A stretch of DNA of 31,705 nucleotides from Candidatus Sulfopaludibacter sp. SbA3 (GTDB lineage Bacteria > Acidobacteriota > Vicinamibacteria > Vicinamibacterales > UBA2999). How positions within the stretch are numbered: the stretch's first letter is position 1; every line of letters begins with the position of its first letter. The position numbers and the translations under genes were made by a program. The notes below the pieces were generated by a model. It was not told the DNA's origin, ran no database searches, and saw only the letters and a list, made by a program, of their open reading frames with translations. Below, in pieces: positions 8,451 through 16,806 of this stretch. The stretch is taken from contig CAMBHC010000002.1 of the NCBI GenBank assembly GCA_945866285.1, positions 1 to 31,705 of the forward strand. The letters run 5' to 3'.

Positions 8451-9851
8451 TTGTCGGACTCGTCCCAGCTGAAGAAGTCGCCGTTCGATCGGTCGCTCGT
8501 CGAAGGCCCCATCGGTCCCGCCGTGTGGAAGCTGGCGTGGCCCACCATGCTTCAGAACGTGATCGCCGGCCTCCAGGGCGTGGTCGATCACATTCTGGTA
8601 GGTCACTTGATCGGCTACACCGGGAACGCCGCCATCGGCGTCAGCTGGCAAATCTTCCTCGTCGTCATTGTCTTCATCGCCTCGCTGTTCACCGGCCAGG
8701 CGGTGCTGATCGCCCGCTATGTGGGCGCCGGCGAGGTCGAGAAGGTCAACAAGACGGTGCAACAGGCGTTGCTGACCGCCATCGCGATGTACGCGGTCAT
8801 GGGGCCCGTGGGCTATTTCCTGGCGCCGTACCTGCTCGAGATGGTCAATGCGTCGGGCGAGGTCAAGGCGCTGGCGCTGCCGTTTCTCCGCATCAACTTC
8901 GCGCTCAGCTTCGGCATGTTGTCGTTCTTCATGCTGACCTCGGCGCTGCGCGCCGCCGGCGACTCGCGCACGCCGCTGCGTCTCGGCGTGACCATGACGA
9001 TCCTGAACGTCATCCTCAACCTGATTTTCATTCCTGGCCTCGGTCCTATTCCGGCGCTCGGTACCGCAGGGTCGGCGTTGGGCACGGCCATTGCCTCGAG
9101 CACGGTCAGCGCCTACGCGCTCTACCAATTGTTCAAGGGCCGGCTGGTGTTCAAGGTCACGCGCCAGATGGATTGGCGCCCCGACTGGACGACCATCCGC
9201 GCCCTGTTCCGTTTCGGCTTGCCGACCGGCGTGCAGGGCATTGCGATGAACGTCGCTGGCGTCCTGATGCTGCGCTACATCGGCTCGTTGCCGCAGAGCG
9301 CGGCCGCGCAGGCGGCCTTCACGATCGGCTACACGGAACTGTTCTCCATGATCACGTGGACGTCGGTGGGTCTCATGGGCGCGGCGGCCACCATCGCCGG
9401 GCAGAACCTGGGCGCCGGCCATCCCGAGCGCGCCATGCAGGGGGTCCACGCCGCCTCGCGCATCGGTCTGGGCGTGGCCGCCATCGTCGGCCTGCTGTTC
9501 ATCTCGATTCCGCAGGTCCTGCTCGGCGCATTCGGCGCGACCGAGGCGGCTGTCGCCACGGTCGGTCAGCAGCTATTGCAGTATCTTGCCGTGTCAGGCT
9601 TCTTCATCACGCTGGCGCTGACCTATACCGGCGGCTTACAGGGAACCGGTGACACCCGCAGCCCGCTCTTCATCACGCTGGCGTCGCAGGTGGCCGTGCC
9701 GATCGGCATGTGCACCATCATCCAGATGTCACGGCCACTGGTCGCCGGCGACATCTGGCTCGCGATCGTCCTCGGCCACTTCACCCGCTGCGTGTTGACC
9801 GTGCTGCGCTTCCGCCAGGGCAAATGGCGCAACATCGTCGTCGCGCATTGA
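8451..9851 (+). CDS. MATE family multidrug/Na+ efflux transporter
   Basis: An inner-membrane protein of 466 residues with about 12 hydrophobic segments arranged as two homologous halves, as in NorM/DinF transporters. The N-terminal part carries the typical VWKLAWPTMLQNVIAGLQGV region. The equivalent helices are followed by SALRAAGDSRTPLRLG in the first half and GGLQGTGDTRSPLFITL in the second, which is the classical internal MATE duplication. MATE proteins export cationic drugs or metabolites using Na+ or H+ gradients; the substrate cannot be told. The TTG start at 8451 is the only start that gives the full N-terminus. The gene lies 18 bp behind the topoisomerase gene and may be co-transcribed with it. 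No functional link is known, although quinolone export next to a quinolone target is a tempting inference. Confidence 0.93.
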   Translation: MSDSSQLKKSPFDRSLVEGPIGPAVWKLAWPTMLQNVIAGLQGVVDHILVGHLIGYTGNAAIGVSWQIFLVVIVFIASLFTGQAVLIARYVGAGEVEKVNKTVQQALLTAIAMYAVMGPVGYFLAPYLLEMVNASGEVKALALPFLRINFALSFGMLSFFMLTSALRAAGDSRTPLRLGVTMTILNVILNLIFIPGLGPIPALGTAGSALGTAIASSTVSAYALYQLFKGRLVFKVTRQMDWRPDWTTIRALFRFGLPTGVQGIAMNVAGVLMLRYIGSLPQSAAAQAAFTIGYTELFSMITWTSVGLMGAAATIAGQNLGAGHPERAMQGVHAASRIGLGVAAIVGLLFISIPQVLLGAFGATEAAVATVGQQLLQYLAVSGFFITLALTYTGGLQGTGDTRSPLFITLASQVAVPIGMCTIIQMSRPLVAGDIWLAIVLGHFTRCVLTVLRFRQGKWRNIVVAH

Positions 9852-9976
9852 AGAGAATAAAGAATAAAAATAAAGGCCTAACCCCTCGCTACGTTGCAGA
9901 AATCTCGTTCGAAGATCGCCGGCCGGTTGGTTTCTCGCCAGAATCGTGACGGCGCGCTCCATGCACCTCCCTCAAC
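9852..9976. other. Intergenic region with an A/T-rich patch
   Basis: The first 30 bases after the MATE stop are strongly A-rich (AATAAAGAATAAAAATAAAG), in sharp contrast to the GC-rich surroundings. No hairpin-plus-T-run terminator and no clear promoter or ribosome binding site for the following gene were seen. Confidence 0.4.
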
Positions 9977-10363
9977 ATGGACAATCAAACCTCGAAACCC
10001 TTCGAGATAAAGGCGCGCACTTTCCGCTTTGCTTGCGCCGTCGTCTCGACGTTCCCACAGTCGCACCTCAATCCGCCCAGTCTCAAGGTCTGGACGCAGC
10101 TGATAGCGGCTGCGACCTCTACCGGTGCTCACTTGGAAGAGGCGGCCGCCGGCGGCAGCCGCGCGCACTTTCTCTCGATCACACGGGGAGGACTGCGCGA
10201 GATGAGGGAAGCCAACTATTGGTTGCGAATCATCGCGACGACCCAATTGACAGGCTATCAATCAGTGCCGGCGCTCTTGGAGGAGTCGTCGGAGCTGGTC
10301 GCAATCCTCACGGCGATTGTCAGGAACACGGTCGCGAATCAAGGCAGGAAGGGCGAGAAGTAG
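9977..10363 (+). CDS. Four-helix-bundle protein (23S rRNA IVP-like family)
   Basis: A protein of 128 residues that is almost all alpha-helical. The order FEIKARTFRFACAV, QLIAAATSTGAHLEEAAAG, SRAHFLSITRGGLREMREANYWL and LLEESSELVAILTAIVRN matches the four-helix-bundle family first seen encoded in intervening sequences of 23S rRNA genes. In that family the second helix normally carries a (S)GT/S-(V/A)-G/A-N/H-xxEA pattern, seen here as STGAHLEEA, and the third a conserved EA..YWL. The biochemical function is unknown. Here the gene is not in an rRNA; it lies between a MATE gene and a convergent kinase gene, with only 18 bp to the latter. Base composition is somewhat lower in GC than the neighbours, which may reflect recent acquisition. 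The ATG lacks a Shine-Dalgarno sequence. Confidence 0.75.
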   Translation: MDNQTSKPFEIKARTFRFACAVVSTFPQSHLNPPSLKVWTQLIAAATSTGAHLEEAAAGGSRAHFLSITRGGLREMREANYWLRIIATTQLTGYQSVPALLEESSELVAILTAIVRNTVANQGRKGEK

Positions 10364-10381
10364 TTCGTTTTTCTAAATTCG

Positions 10382-12712
10382 TTATTCGTTATTCTCAGCC
10401 AGCGGAATCGTCAGGGTGAACGTCGCCCCCTCGCCCTCGCGCGAGGCTACCCGGATGGTCCCGCCCTGCTTCTCTGCCAGCGCGCGCGCGATGGTCAATC
10501 CCAGGCCCGTGCCGGGAATGCGACGGGTGTCGCTGCCATCCAGTTGCGTGAACGGCTCGAAGATGGAATCCACCTTGTGAGACGGGATGCCGGGGCCGTG
10601 GTCGCGGATGGCGATGGCCATCATGCCGCCTTCTCGTTCAGCTGAAACCTCGACCTGCGAGCCCGTCGGGGCGTGCTTGACCGCGTTCGACAACAGGTTG
10701 ACCAGCACCTGGATGGCGCGATCCGGGTCGGCCATGACCTCGGGCAGGTCACCCGCCGACGAGACGAGCGTCACCCCGGCGGCGCGGGCAAAGCCCTCAA
10801 CTGACTGCGCGGAGTCGTCCAGGATCGACCGCAGGTCCGCGCGCCTCGGCGCCACCATCATCTCGCCCGCCTCGATCTTCGATATGTCGAGAATGTCGTT
10901 GACGATGCGGATCAGGCGATCGGTGTTGGCGAGGGCAACACGGACGAGCTGATCGGCATCCTCGCTGCCGGTAATGCCTTCGGCAATCAACAGCTGCATC
11001 GAGGCGCGGATCGAGGTGAGCGGTGTGCGCAGCTCGTGGCTGACCATCGACACGAATTGCGACTTCAGCCCCTCGAGTGCGCGCGAGGCTGTGACGTCGG
11101 TGCCGATGGCGATCACAAACGCCGCTTCGCCCTCGCGGTTGCGCAGCGGTGCGACCGCCCACTCGATCATGCGCGGCGTACCCGCGTAATCGACCCACAC
11201 CCGGTCTACCGTCGTCGTCGAGTTGAGCGTTGCATAGCCAGAGATGCGGTCGGCCATGCCCACCTGGTCTTCATTGCGCAGGAACGGCAGCGCCCAGAAC
11301 GGCTGGCCCAGCACCTGCTCGGCCAGCAGGCCAGTCAGTTGCTCGCAGGCCCTGTTGAAGCGCACCACGTTCGAATCCTGGTCCATGACCGTCACTAGCA
11401 CCGGCGCCATGTCGAGGACGGCCGAGACGAAATCCCGCTCCGCGCGCAGTTCCGTTCTCGCGTTGACGCGGTCGGTGATGTCGCGGGCAATGCCCTGGAA
11501 GCCCTCGATCACGCCGCCCGTCATGATGACGCGCACGTGCTGGCCGACCCAAATCTCGCCGCCATCCTTGCGCCGCACCGGAAACTCCAGGTACGACGGC
11601 TCTGGCGTCCTGGTCGACTTCTCGTAGAACGCCATGGCGCGCGGCACCCAGTCGGGCCGCATCAGCTCAAAGTACTTCATCGCCAGTAACTCGGTTTCGG
11701 CATAGCCAAGAATGCGCGTTGCCACCGGGTTGACGAAGGTGAACCGCCCGTGCGGATCGGTGCGGTAAATCATGTCGCTGGCGTTGTCGACGAGGTCGCG
11801 GTACCGCCGTTCGGTGCGTTCGACGGCCTGCGTGCGGACCTGCACCTGGCTTTGCAGCGTCCGGCTCCAGGCCATGCTGCCGACAAACAGCAGCAGCCCG
11901 ACCCCGCCGCCAATGCCCAGCGCGGCCGCGTAACGCTCGGCCCACGTGCGCCGGGCCGGATTGGCCAGGCTCTGCTCGACGATGCGATCGAATTCGCCCG
12001 TGGCCTTCAGGCGGTCGAGCGCGACCCGGAGCGGCGTGACCATCAGGTCACGACCGGGCAAGACCGCCAGCTGGTACGGCCGTGCCAGCAAGGGCACCGC
12101 GGTCGCTTCGTCCGCCAGCGCGCCCATGAGGAAGCGGAGGGTCAGGCGATTCCCAGCGACGCCATCCACTTCGCCGCGCGCGAAGGCGCGAATGGCATCG
12201 CCGCGGGTGGCGACTACCTGCAGCGTGGGCCGTCGCGCTTCGGGCAGGGCCGCGAGCAACAGGTGGTTGATGGACCCGTCTTTGACGGCCACCCGCACGC
12301 CCCACAGGTCGTCGACCCCGCGCGGATAGTGCGGCAGGCCCGGGCGCATCATGATCACCTGCGACAGGGTCCACGTCTGGTCGAGCAGTTGGTATTTGGC
12401 GGCGCGCTCGTCGGAGTACGCCAGGAACATCACGTCGGTCTTGCCGGCGTCGAACGCGGCCATTTGTTCATAACGGGATGCGAGGCGAATCTCCACGGCC
12501 AGGCCGGCTTCGCGCCCAAGGGCACGCATCAGCTGGATATTGAAGCCCTGGGGATTGCCCTGGTCGTCGAGGTACTCGTAGGGAGGAAACTCGCGATCGC
12601 CGCCGTAAATAATGGTCTTCGCTTCGCGGACAGGATTCTGCGCGACCGCGGGTGCGGCAATCGCCACCAGCGTCCCGACCACGAACAGAATCCTGAGCCG
12701 ACGCAGAGCCAC
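10382..12712 (-). CDS. Hybrid sensor histidine kinase: SBP_bac_3 periplasmic domain, 2 PAS, HisKA, HATPase
   Basis: A protein of 776 residues from the GTG at 12712; an ATG at 12757 would add 15 residues. The GTG is preferred because it opens a good signal sequence (ALRRLRILFVVGTLVAIAA then AVAQ) and because TACAAT lies 5 nt upstream. Residues about 33-250 are a family-3 solute-binding domain (YGGDREFPPYEYLDDQGNP) like those that bind amino acids. A membrane segment follows at about 257-279, then two PAS domains (about 302-410 and 424-530). HisKA carries SHELRTPL, with the phosphoacceptor His near 557. The HATPase domain has NLLSNAVKHA (N box), DHGPGIP and GTGLGLTIARAL. No response regulator is adjacent. 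The divergent neighbour is pruA, so sensing of an amino acid such as glutamate or proline is a reasonable inference, not shown. The C-terminus ends in a small ATTCGTT repeat. Confidence 0.92.
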   Translation of the reverse strand: MALRRLRILFVVGTLVAIAAPAVAQNPVREAKTIIYGGDREFPPYEYLDDQGNPQGFNIQLMRALGREAGLAVEIRLASRYEQMAAFDAGKTDVMFLAYSDERAAKYQLLDQTWTLSQVIMMRPGLPHYPRGVDDLWGVRVAVKDGSINHLLLAALPEARRPTLQVVATRGDAIRAFARGEVDGVAGNRLTLRFLMGALADEATAVPLLARPYQLAVLPGRDLMVTPLRVALDRLKATGEFDRIVEQSLANPARRTWAERYAAALGIGGGVGLLLFVGSMAWSRTLQSQVQVRTQAVERTERRYRDLVDNASDMIYRTDPHGRFTFVNPVATRILGYAETELLAMKYFELMRPDWVPRAMAFYEKSTRTPEPSYLEFPVRRKDGGEIWVGQHVRVIMTGGVIEGFQGIARDITDRVNARTELRAERDFVSAVLDMAPVLVTVMDQDSNVVRFNRACEQLTGLLAEQVLGQPFWALPFLRNEDQVGMADRISGYATLNSTTTVDRVWVDYAGTPRMIEWAVAPLRNREGEAAFVIAIGTDVTASRALEGLKSQFVSMVSHELRTPLTSIRASMQLLIAEGITGSEDADQLVRVALANTDRLIRIVNDILDISKIEAGEMMVAPRRADLRSILDDSAQSVEGFARAAGVTLVSSAGDLPEVMADPDRAIQVLVNLLSNAVKHAPTGSQVEVSAEREGGMMAIAIRDHGPGIPSHKVDSIFEPFTQLDGSDTRRIPGTGLGLTIARALAEKQGGTIRVASREGEGATFTLTIPLAENNE

Positions 12713-12717
12713 GGCAG

Positions 12718-12723
12718 ATTGTA
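12718..12723 (-). promoter_or_regulatory. -10 box TACAAT for the sensor kinase gene
   Basis: On the minus strand TACAAT ends 5 nt before the GTG start at 12712, giving a leaderless transcript. Its -35 position would fall near 12741-12746, on top of the pruA promoter. Confidence 0.4.
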
Positions 12724-12734
12724 GCGCCCTTCGG

Positions 12735-12740
12735 TAGAAT
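12735..12740 (+). promoter_or_regulatory. -10 box TAGAAT for pruA
   Basis: TAGAAT is followed by a leader of about 29 nt and AAAGGAAG, a good Shine-Dalgarno sequence 6 nt before the ATG at 12776. It lies 12 bp from the -10 box of the divergent kinase gene, so the two promoters overlap. Confidence 0.45.
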
Positions 12741-12775
12741 AGGGACTTCGCCCTCATTCCAAAGGAAGCGCGCAC

Positions 12776-14410
12776 ATGTCTGATGCCATTACCGGCCGCC
12801 GCCGGGTTCCACGCCCCGAAAACGACCCCAACCTGACCTATGCGCCCGGCACGCCTGCCCGGGCCGAGCTCAAGGCCCGCCTGGCCACGATGGCCAGTGA
12901 GACGGTCGACATTCCAATCGTGATCGGCGGCAAGGAGATTCGCAACAGCGACGCTCAGCCGGTCGTCATGCCCCACAAGCACGGCCACGTGCTGGGTCAG
13001 TTCCACCAGGCGACCCCCGCCCAGGTCCGCCAGGCGGTGGATGCCGCGATGGCGGCGCGCAAGGAATGGTCAGGCTGGTCGTTCGAAGACCGCGCCGCGG
13101 TGTTCCTGCGTGCAGCCGAACTGTTGACCACGACCTGGCGCTCCACGATTGTGGCGGCCACGATGTTGGGACAGTCGAAGACCGCCTACCAGGCCGAGAT
13201 CGACGCGGCCTCTGAGCTCGTCGACTTCTGGCGCTTCAACGTCGCGTTCGCCCAGGAGCTGATCTCGGAACAGCCCGACAGCACTCATGCCGTCTGGAAT
13301 CAGATGGAGTACCGGCCGCTCGAAGGCTTCGTTTACGCCATCTCGCCGTTCAACTTCACCGCCATCGGCGGAAACCTTGCCGGTGCGCCGGCGCTGATGG
13401 GTAACACCGTCGTGTGGAAGCCGGCCGGCACCGCGATGCTGAGCGCGTACTACGTGATGAAGTTGCTCGAGGCCGCGGGCCTGCCGCCGGGCGTCATCAA
13501 CTTCGTGCCGGGCAACCCGGTTGAGATTTCGGACGTGCTGCTCGATCACCCGGACCTGGCGGGCATCCACTTCACCGGCAGCACCGCCGTGTTCAACGGC
13601 ATGTGGCAGCGGGTCGGCCAGAACATGGGCAAGTATCGCGGCTATCCGCGACTGGTCGGCGAAACCGGTGGCAAGGACTTCATCGTGGTCCACCCGTCGG
13701 CGGATCCGCAGGAAGTGGCGGTTGCCGCGGTGCGCGGTGCGTTCGAGTTCCAGGGCCAAAAATGCTCGGCGGCGAGCCGCATGTACGTGCCCAGGTCACG
13801 TTGGAACGACATCCGCGACCGCATGGTCGCAATGATGAAGGACATCAAGATGGGCGATGTCCGCGACTTCCGCAACTTCATGGGCGCGGTGATCGACAAG
13901 AAGTCGTTCACCAAGGTCAGCGGCTACATTGACGACGCGAAGAAGAACGCCAAGGTGATCCAGGGTGGCGGCTGCAACGGCGACGAGGGGTACTTCATCG
14001 AGCCAACGCTGGTCGAATCGGCCGACCCGTCGTACCGCCTGCTGTGCGAGGAAGTCTTCGGGCCCGTCCTGTCGGTCTTTGTCTATGACGATGCGAAGTG
14101 GAGCGAGATGCTGCAGATCGTCGATCGCACCTCGCCCTACGCGTTGACCGGTGCGGTGTTCGCGTACGATCGCGCCGCTGTGATCGAGGCCTCGTCGGCG
14201 CTCAAGAACGCGGCCGGCAACTTCTACATCAACGACAAGCCGACCGGCGCCGTGGTGGGGCAGCAGCCGTTCGGTGGCGCACGCGCGTCGGGTACCAACG
14301 ACAAGGCCGGTTCGAAGATGAACCTGGCCCGCTGGGTCAGCATGCGGACCATCAAGGAAACGTTCGCGCCGGCGACGGACTACAAGTATCCGTTCATGCT
14401 GGAAGAATAA
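12776..14410 (+). CDS. pruA: L-glutamate gamma-semialdehyde (1-pyrroline-5-carboxylate) dehydrogenase
   Basis: A protein of 544 residues of the aldehyde dehydrogenase superfamily. It oxidises glutamate semialdehyde/P5C to glutamate with NAD+, the last step of proline degradation. The catalytic Cys is C330 in FQGQKCSAASR and the general base is E296 in LVGETGGKD. The region YAISPFNFTAIGGNLAGAPALMGNTVVWKPA is the conserved cofactor-binding part (first residues PFNF). The length, the N-terminus (YAPGTPARAELKARL) and the FNFTAI and NDKPTGAVVGQQPFGGARASGTNDK segments fit the single-domain P5C dehydrogenase group that includes mitochondrial ALDH4A1, not the bifunctional PutA. No proline dehydrogenase gene is in the window. 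The start is supported by AAAGGAAG 6 nt upstream. It is divergent from a sensor kinase with an amino-acid-binding-type domain and ends beside a palindromic repeat. Confidence 0.95.
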   Translation: MSDAITGRRRVPRPENDPNLTYAPGTPARAELKARLATMASETVDIPIVIGGKEIRNSDAQPVVMPHKHGHVLGQFHQATPAQVRQAVDAAMAARKEWSGWSFEDRAAVFLRAAELLTTTWRSTIVAATMLGQSKTAYQAEIDAASELVDFWRFNVAFAQELISEQPDSTHAVWNQMEYRPLEGFVYAISPFNFTAIGGNLAGAPALMGNTVVWKPAGTAMLSAYYVMKLLEAAGLPPGVINFVPGNPVEISDVLLDHPDLAGIHFTGSTAVFNGMWQRVGQNMGKYRGYPRLVGETGGKDFIVVHPSADPQEVAVAAVRGAFEFQGQKCSAASRMYVPRSRWNDIRDRMVAMMKDIKMGDVRDFRNFMGAVIDKKSFTKVSGYIDDAKKNAKVIQGGGCNGDEGYFIEPTLVESADPSYRLLCEEVFGPVLSVFVYDDAKWSEMLQIVDRTSPYALTGAVFAYDRAAVIEASSALKNAAGNFYINDKPTGAVVGQQPFGGARASGTNDKAGSKMNLARWVSMRTIKETFAPATDYKYPFMLEE

Positions 14411-14463
14411 TCCGCCTAAAGGCGGACGCCACATTGCGATGTAGCCTCCGGCTTTAGCCGGAG
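14411..14463. repeat. REP-like double palindrome between convergent genes
   Basis: Two palindromes, TCCGCCTAAAGGCGGA (14411-14426) and CTCCGGCTTTAGCCGGAG (14446-14463), flank a small ACAT/ATGT centre. The halves are imperfect inverted copies of each other, matching at 20 of 24 positions. It starts right after the pruA stop and ends 5 bp before the DUF5916 stop, so it can act as a bidirectional terminator. The architecture resembles dispersed REP/BIME elements; dispersal elsewhere in the genome could not be tested here. Confidence 0.75.
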
Positions 14464-14468
14464 CTCTC

Positions 14469-16745
14469 CTAGAACCGAAACAGCTTCGTTACTTTGACTA
14501 CCAGGCTCCGGTTGTCCAACTCAGGGAAACCGGGGCCTGTCGTGTTTCGGCCGTCGCTGTAGACCACAAATAATTCACTGCCGGGCTGGTACTCCCAGCG
14601 AAACCGCGCGTTGGTGCTGACCGCGGTGCTGGCCGACTGGTATTGCACCAGCGCCGACGCGAACATGCGTGGCGTCAGCGTGTACGTGAAGCGCGAACTG
14701 ATGATGTTGGCGTCGCCGTCGCCGTACGGCGTGTCGAACACGTTGAACGACACGGTGGGTTCGGCATAGAAACGGGGCCCGAACTCGACGCGCCCACGCC
14801 AGGTCAGTTCCTTCAGTGTGCCGCCATAGAAGCCACCGTAGTTCAGCGTCAGCGTGCCTGACACCCGTCGTTGCGGCGAACTCGTGTAGAGCAGCTTCGC
14901 CTGCTGGAAGTTGTATTCGCCGACCGGGACAATGACGCCCGGCGTCACCTGGAAGGGCGCCTCGAGATGCTCGTACGCGCCCGTGTACTCGATGGCCCAC
15001 TGGTCGCCGTCCGACAACTCCATGCGGTATGCGGCCGTGGCCTCCCGCGATTCGGGCCGGCCGTGGCGGTCCTCGAAGTAGTCGTAGCTGCCCTCGTAAT
15101 AGAACTTGCGGACCGTCTTCCACCGCGCCGGCCGCGGGCTGTAGCGGCCTTGCCCGTAGGTGCGGCGGAACGCCGAGCGCCGCAGGAAGCCGGTCTCCGG
15201 GTTGAACTGGTCGCCGAGGAACATGTGCTCGACCTGGAAGCCGGTCAGGTCGGCATTCCACGTCATGTTGCCGCGATAACTGCTGCGCTCGTTGACCGAC
15301 GCACCCGCTGCACCCGACGTCCCCGCCCAATACGCATTGATCGCCAGCTGTTCGAGGGGGTTGATCGTGCTGTCGACCCCGAACGAGTAACCATCGTCGC
15401 CACCGGCTGCGCCGGGACCGCGCCGCGTGGCGATCATGCCGATGCGGCTGCGCTTGAGGATGTCGCGATTGACGCGAAACACCGAGAAGTCGGTCGCAGG
15501 CGCGCCGGCCGTGTCGATCTCCTCCGTGCGCATGTGCAGCGCGCCGACCTGGAATCCGTTGCCGCGCCCGAGCAGCCGCGCGCCGCCGAGAATGGGAACG
15601 ACCTGGTTGTTCTGCAGCCCGATGCGCCGGCTGAAGAACACGATCGGCGTGACGTTGCTGGCGCCACCACCACCACCACCACCGGCGCTGATGGCCGTCG
15701 GGCCCTGGCCGCCGCCACCCTGGTTGGCACCGGCGCCGGCAAAGTTGAAGACGTCCTGGCCCTCCAGAAAGAAGTCGCGCTTCTCCGGAAACAGCACGCT
15801 GAAGCGGGTCAGGTTGACCTGCGCTTCGTCGTCCTCGACCTGGGCGAAGTCGGTGTTGTAGGTGAAGTCGGTGACCACGGACTGCGTGATGCCCCACTTG
15901 GCATCGACGCCGAACTCAGCGGCACCGTGATTCGACAGGGGCGGCGTCGAGCGATGGTTGGTCGTACCCGAGCCAAGCGCGTACGGCTTGACGTCGAGGT
16001 TCCGCAGCCTGGTCGGTGACTCGAGGCCGACCAGCGTGCCGACCGACGATACCTTTGACAACCCCCGGCGGCCCCACGAGATCGGCACTTGCGACAGGAA
16101 GGTCAGCTCGTTGCGCCAGCGGACCATGCGGCGGAAGTTTATGCCCCACTCCTGGCTGCCTTCCTTGAACCGCATCGACCGGAACGGGATCACCATCTCC
16201 ACCGTCCAGCCCTGGTCGAAGTTGGCGGTCTTGACCTCCCACAGGCCGTTCCAGTTGTTGCTGGGCTGCTCGTTGGTGACCTGCCAGTCGAACATGCCAC
16301 CCTGGGCATTGGACGAGAAGCCGAAAGCGTTGCGACGGTCATCGAACGTGTCGAACATGACCGCGATGTGGTCGTTGTTGTACAGGTTGCTGGCGTCACG
16401 CCGCATGTCGCTGGTGACCCGACGGTCGGGATGGGTCTCCCACAGGCGCGCGCTGACGTAGATGTTCTTGTCATCGAAGAACACCCAGACGTCGGTCTTG
16501 TCGCTGGCCGGGCCACCCTCGGTCGGTTCCTGTTGCAGGAAGCCGCTCGCGGCGGGAACCGTCTGGTAGAACGGCTCGTCGAGCCGGCCGTCGAGGGTGA
16601 AAGGCGAGGGCAGGCGCGTGGTGCGCAACACCGCATGTCCTTGCGCGTCGCGCGTGACCATCTCGGGCGCGACAGGCGGATTCTGCGCCGCCGCCGGAGT
16701 GACGAGAGCAAGGCAGAAGAGTAGAACCGTCCCGACGCGCCACAT
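14469..16745 (-). CDS. DUF5916 outer-membrane protein with N-terminal CBM9-like domain
   Basis: A protein of 758 residues. The start at 16745 puts the signal peptide (MWRVGTVLLFCLALVTPAAAQ) at the very N-terminus. An upstream ATG at 16757 lies inside the TATAAT box and is therefore less likely. Residues about 38-230 are a beta-sandwich like carbohydrate-binding family 9 (FTLDGRLDEPFY, DDKNIYVSARLWE, MVIPFRSMRF, WGINFRRMVRW). The rest is a DUF5916 region with the family phrases NLTRFSVLFPEKRDFFLEG and VFFSRRIGL, followed by amphipathic strands alternating with polar loops and ending KVTKLFRF, as in a barrel. These proteins are common in acidobacteria and Bacteroidota but have no proven function; surface sugar or polymer handling is a guess. 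A poly-Gly loop (seven Gly) lies in the middle. Convergent with pruA and divergent from the pilin operon. Confidence 0.9.
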   Translation of the reverse strand: MWRVGTVLLFCLALVTPAAAQNPPVAPEMVTRDAQGHAVLRTTRLPSPFTLDGRLDEPFYQTVPAASGFLQQEPTEGGPASDKTDVWVFFDDKNIYVSARLWETHPDRRVTSDMRRDASNLYNNDHIAVMFDTFDDRRNAFGFSSNAQGGMFDWQVTNEQPSNNWNGLWEVKTANFDQGWTVEMVIPFRSMRFKEGSQEWGINFRRMVRWRNELTFLSQVPISWGRRGLSKVSSVGTLVGLESPTRLRNLDVKPYALGSGTTNHRSTPPLSNHGAAEFGVDAKWGITQSVVTDFTYNTDFAQVEDDEAQVNLTRFSVLFPEKRDFFLEGQDVFNFAGAGANQGGGGQGPTAISAGGGGGGGASNVTPIVFFSRRIGLQNNQVVPILGGARLLGRGNGFQVGALHMRTEEIDTAGAPATDFSVFRVNRDILKRSRIGMIATRRGPGAAGGDDGYSFGVDSTINPLEQLAINAYWAGTSGAAGASVNERSSYRGNMTWNADLTGFQVEHMFLGDQFNPETGFLRRSAFRRTYGQGRYSPRPARWKTVRKFYYEGSYDYFEDRHGRPESREATAAYRMELSDGDQWAIEYTGAYEHLEAPFQVTPGVIVPVGEYNFQQAKLLYTSSPQRRVSGTLTLNYGGFYGGTLKELTWRGRVEFGPRFYAEPTVSFNVFDTPYGDGDANIISSRFTYTLTPRMFASALVQYQSASTAVSTNARFRWEYQPGSELFVVYSDGRNTTGPGFPELDNRSLVVKVTKLFRF
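15664..15683 (-). repeat. (CCA)n microsatellite encoding poly-Gly
   Basis: Nearly seven uninterrupted CCA triplets on the plus strand (GGT on the coding strand) encode the glycine run of the DUF5916 protein. Being trinucleotide, slippage would change loop length without breaking the frame. Confidence 0.85.
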
Positions 16746-16755
16746 GCAGCCCACC

Positions 16756-16761
16756 ATTATA
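16756..16761 (-). promoter_or_regulatory. -10 box TATAAT for the DUF5916 gene
   Basis: On the minus strand a perfect TATAAT ends 10 nt before the ATG at 16745. This supports that start and suggests a leaderless or very short-leader mRNA. Confidence 0.5.
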
Positions 16762-16806
16762 GGTGGCGAACCTATTTCGGCCTGGCTCGTGAATCGGATC
16801 ACAATT

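Noticed and set aside
8442..9449. A 335-codon minus-strand frame opposite the MATE gene
   Set aside because: Rich in Arg, His, Gln and Asp with no hydrophobic core; typical mirror of a membrane-protein gene.
9878..10261. Minus-strand open frame opposite the four-helix-bundle gene
   Set aside because: It has no family resemblance, whereas the plus-strand frame matches the four-helix-bundle pattern along its length.
12713..13006. N-terminal extension of the sensor kinase frame up to 13006
   Set aside because: It would overlap pruA by over 200 bp and place about 98 residues before the signal peptide.
15664..15683. CCA run as a CRISPR-like or regulatory repeat
   Set aside because: It is a simple triplet tract inside a gene coding for glycine; no spacers.
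14871..16019. A 382-codon plus-strand frame opposite the DUF5916 gene
   Set aside because: No motif, biased composition, and the minus strand carries a clear signal peptide and family motifs.
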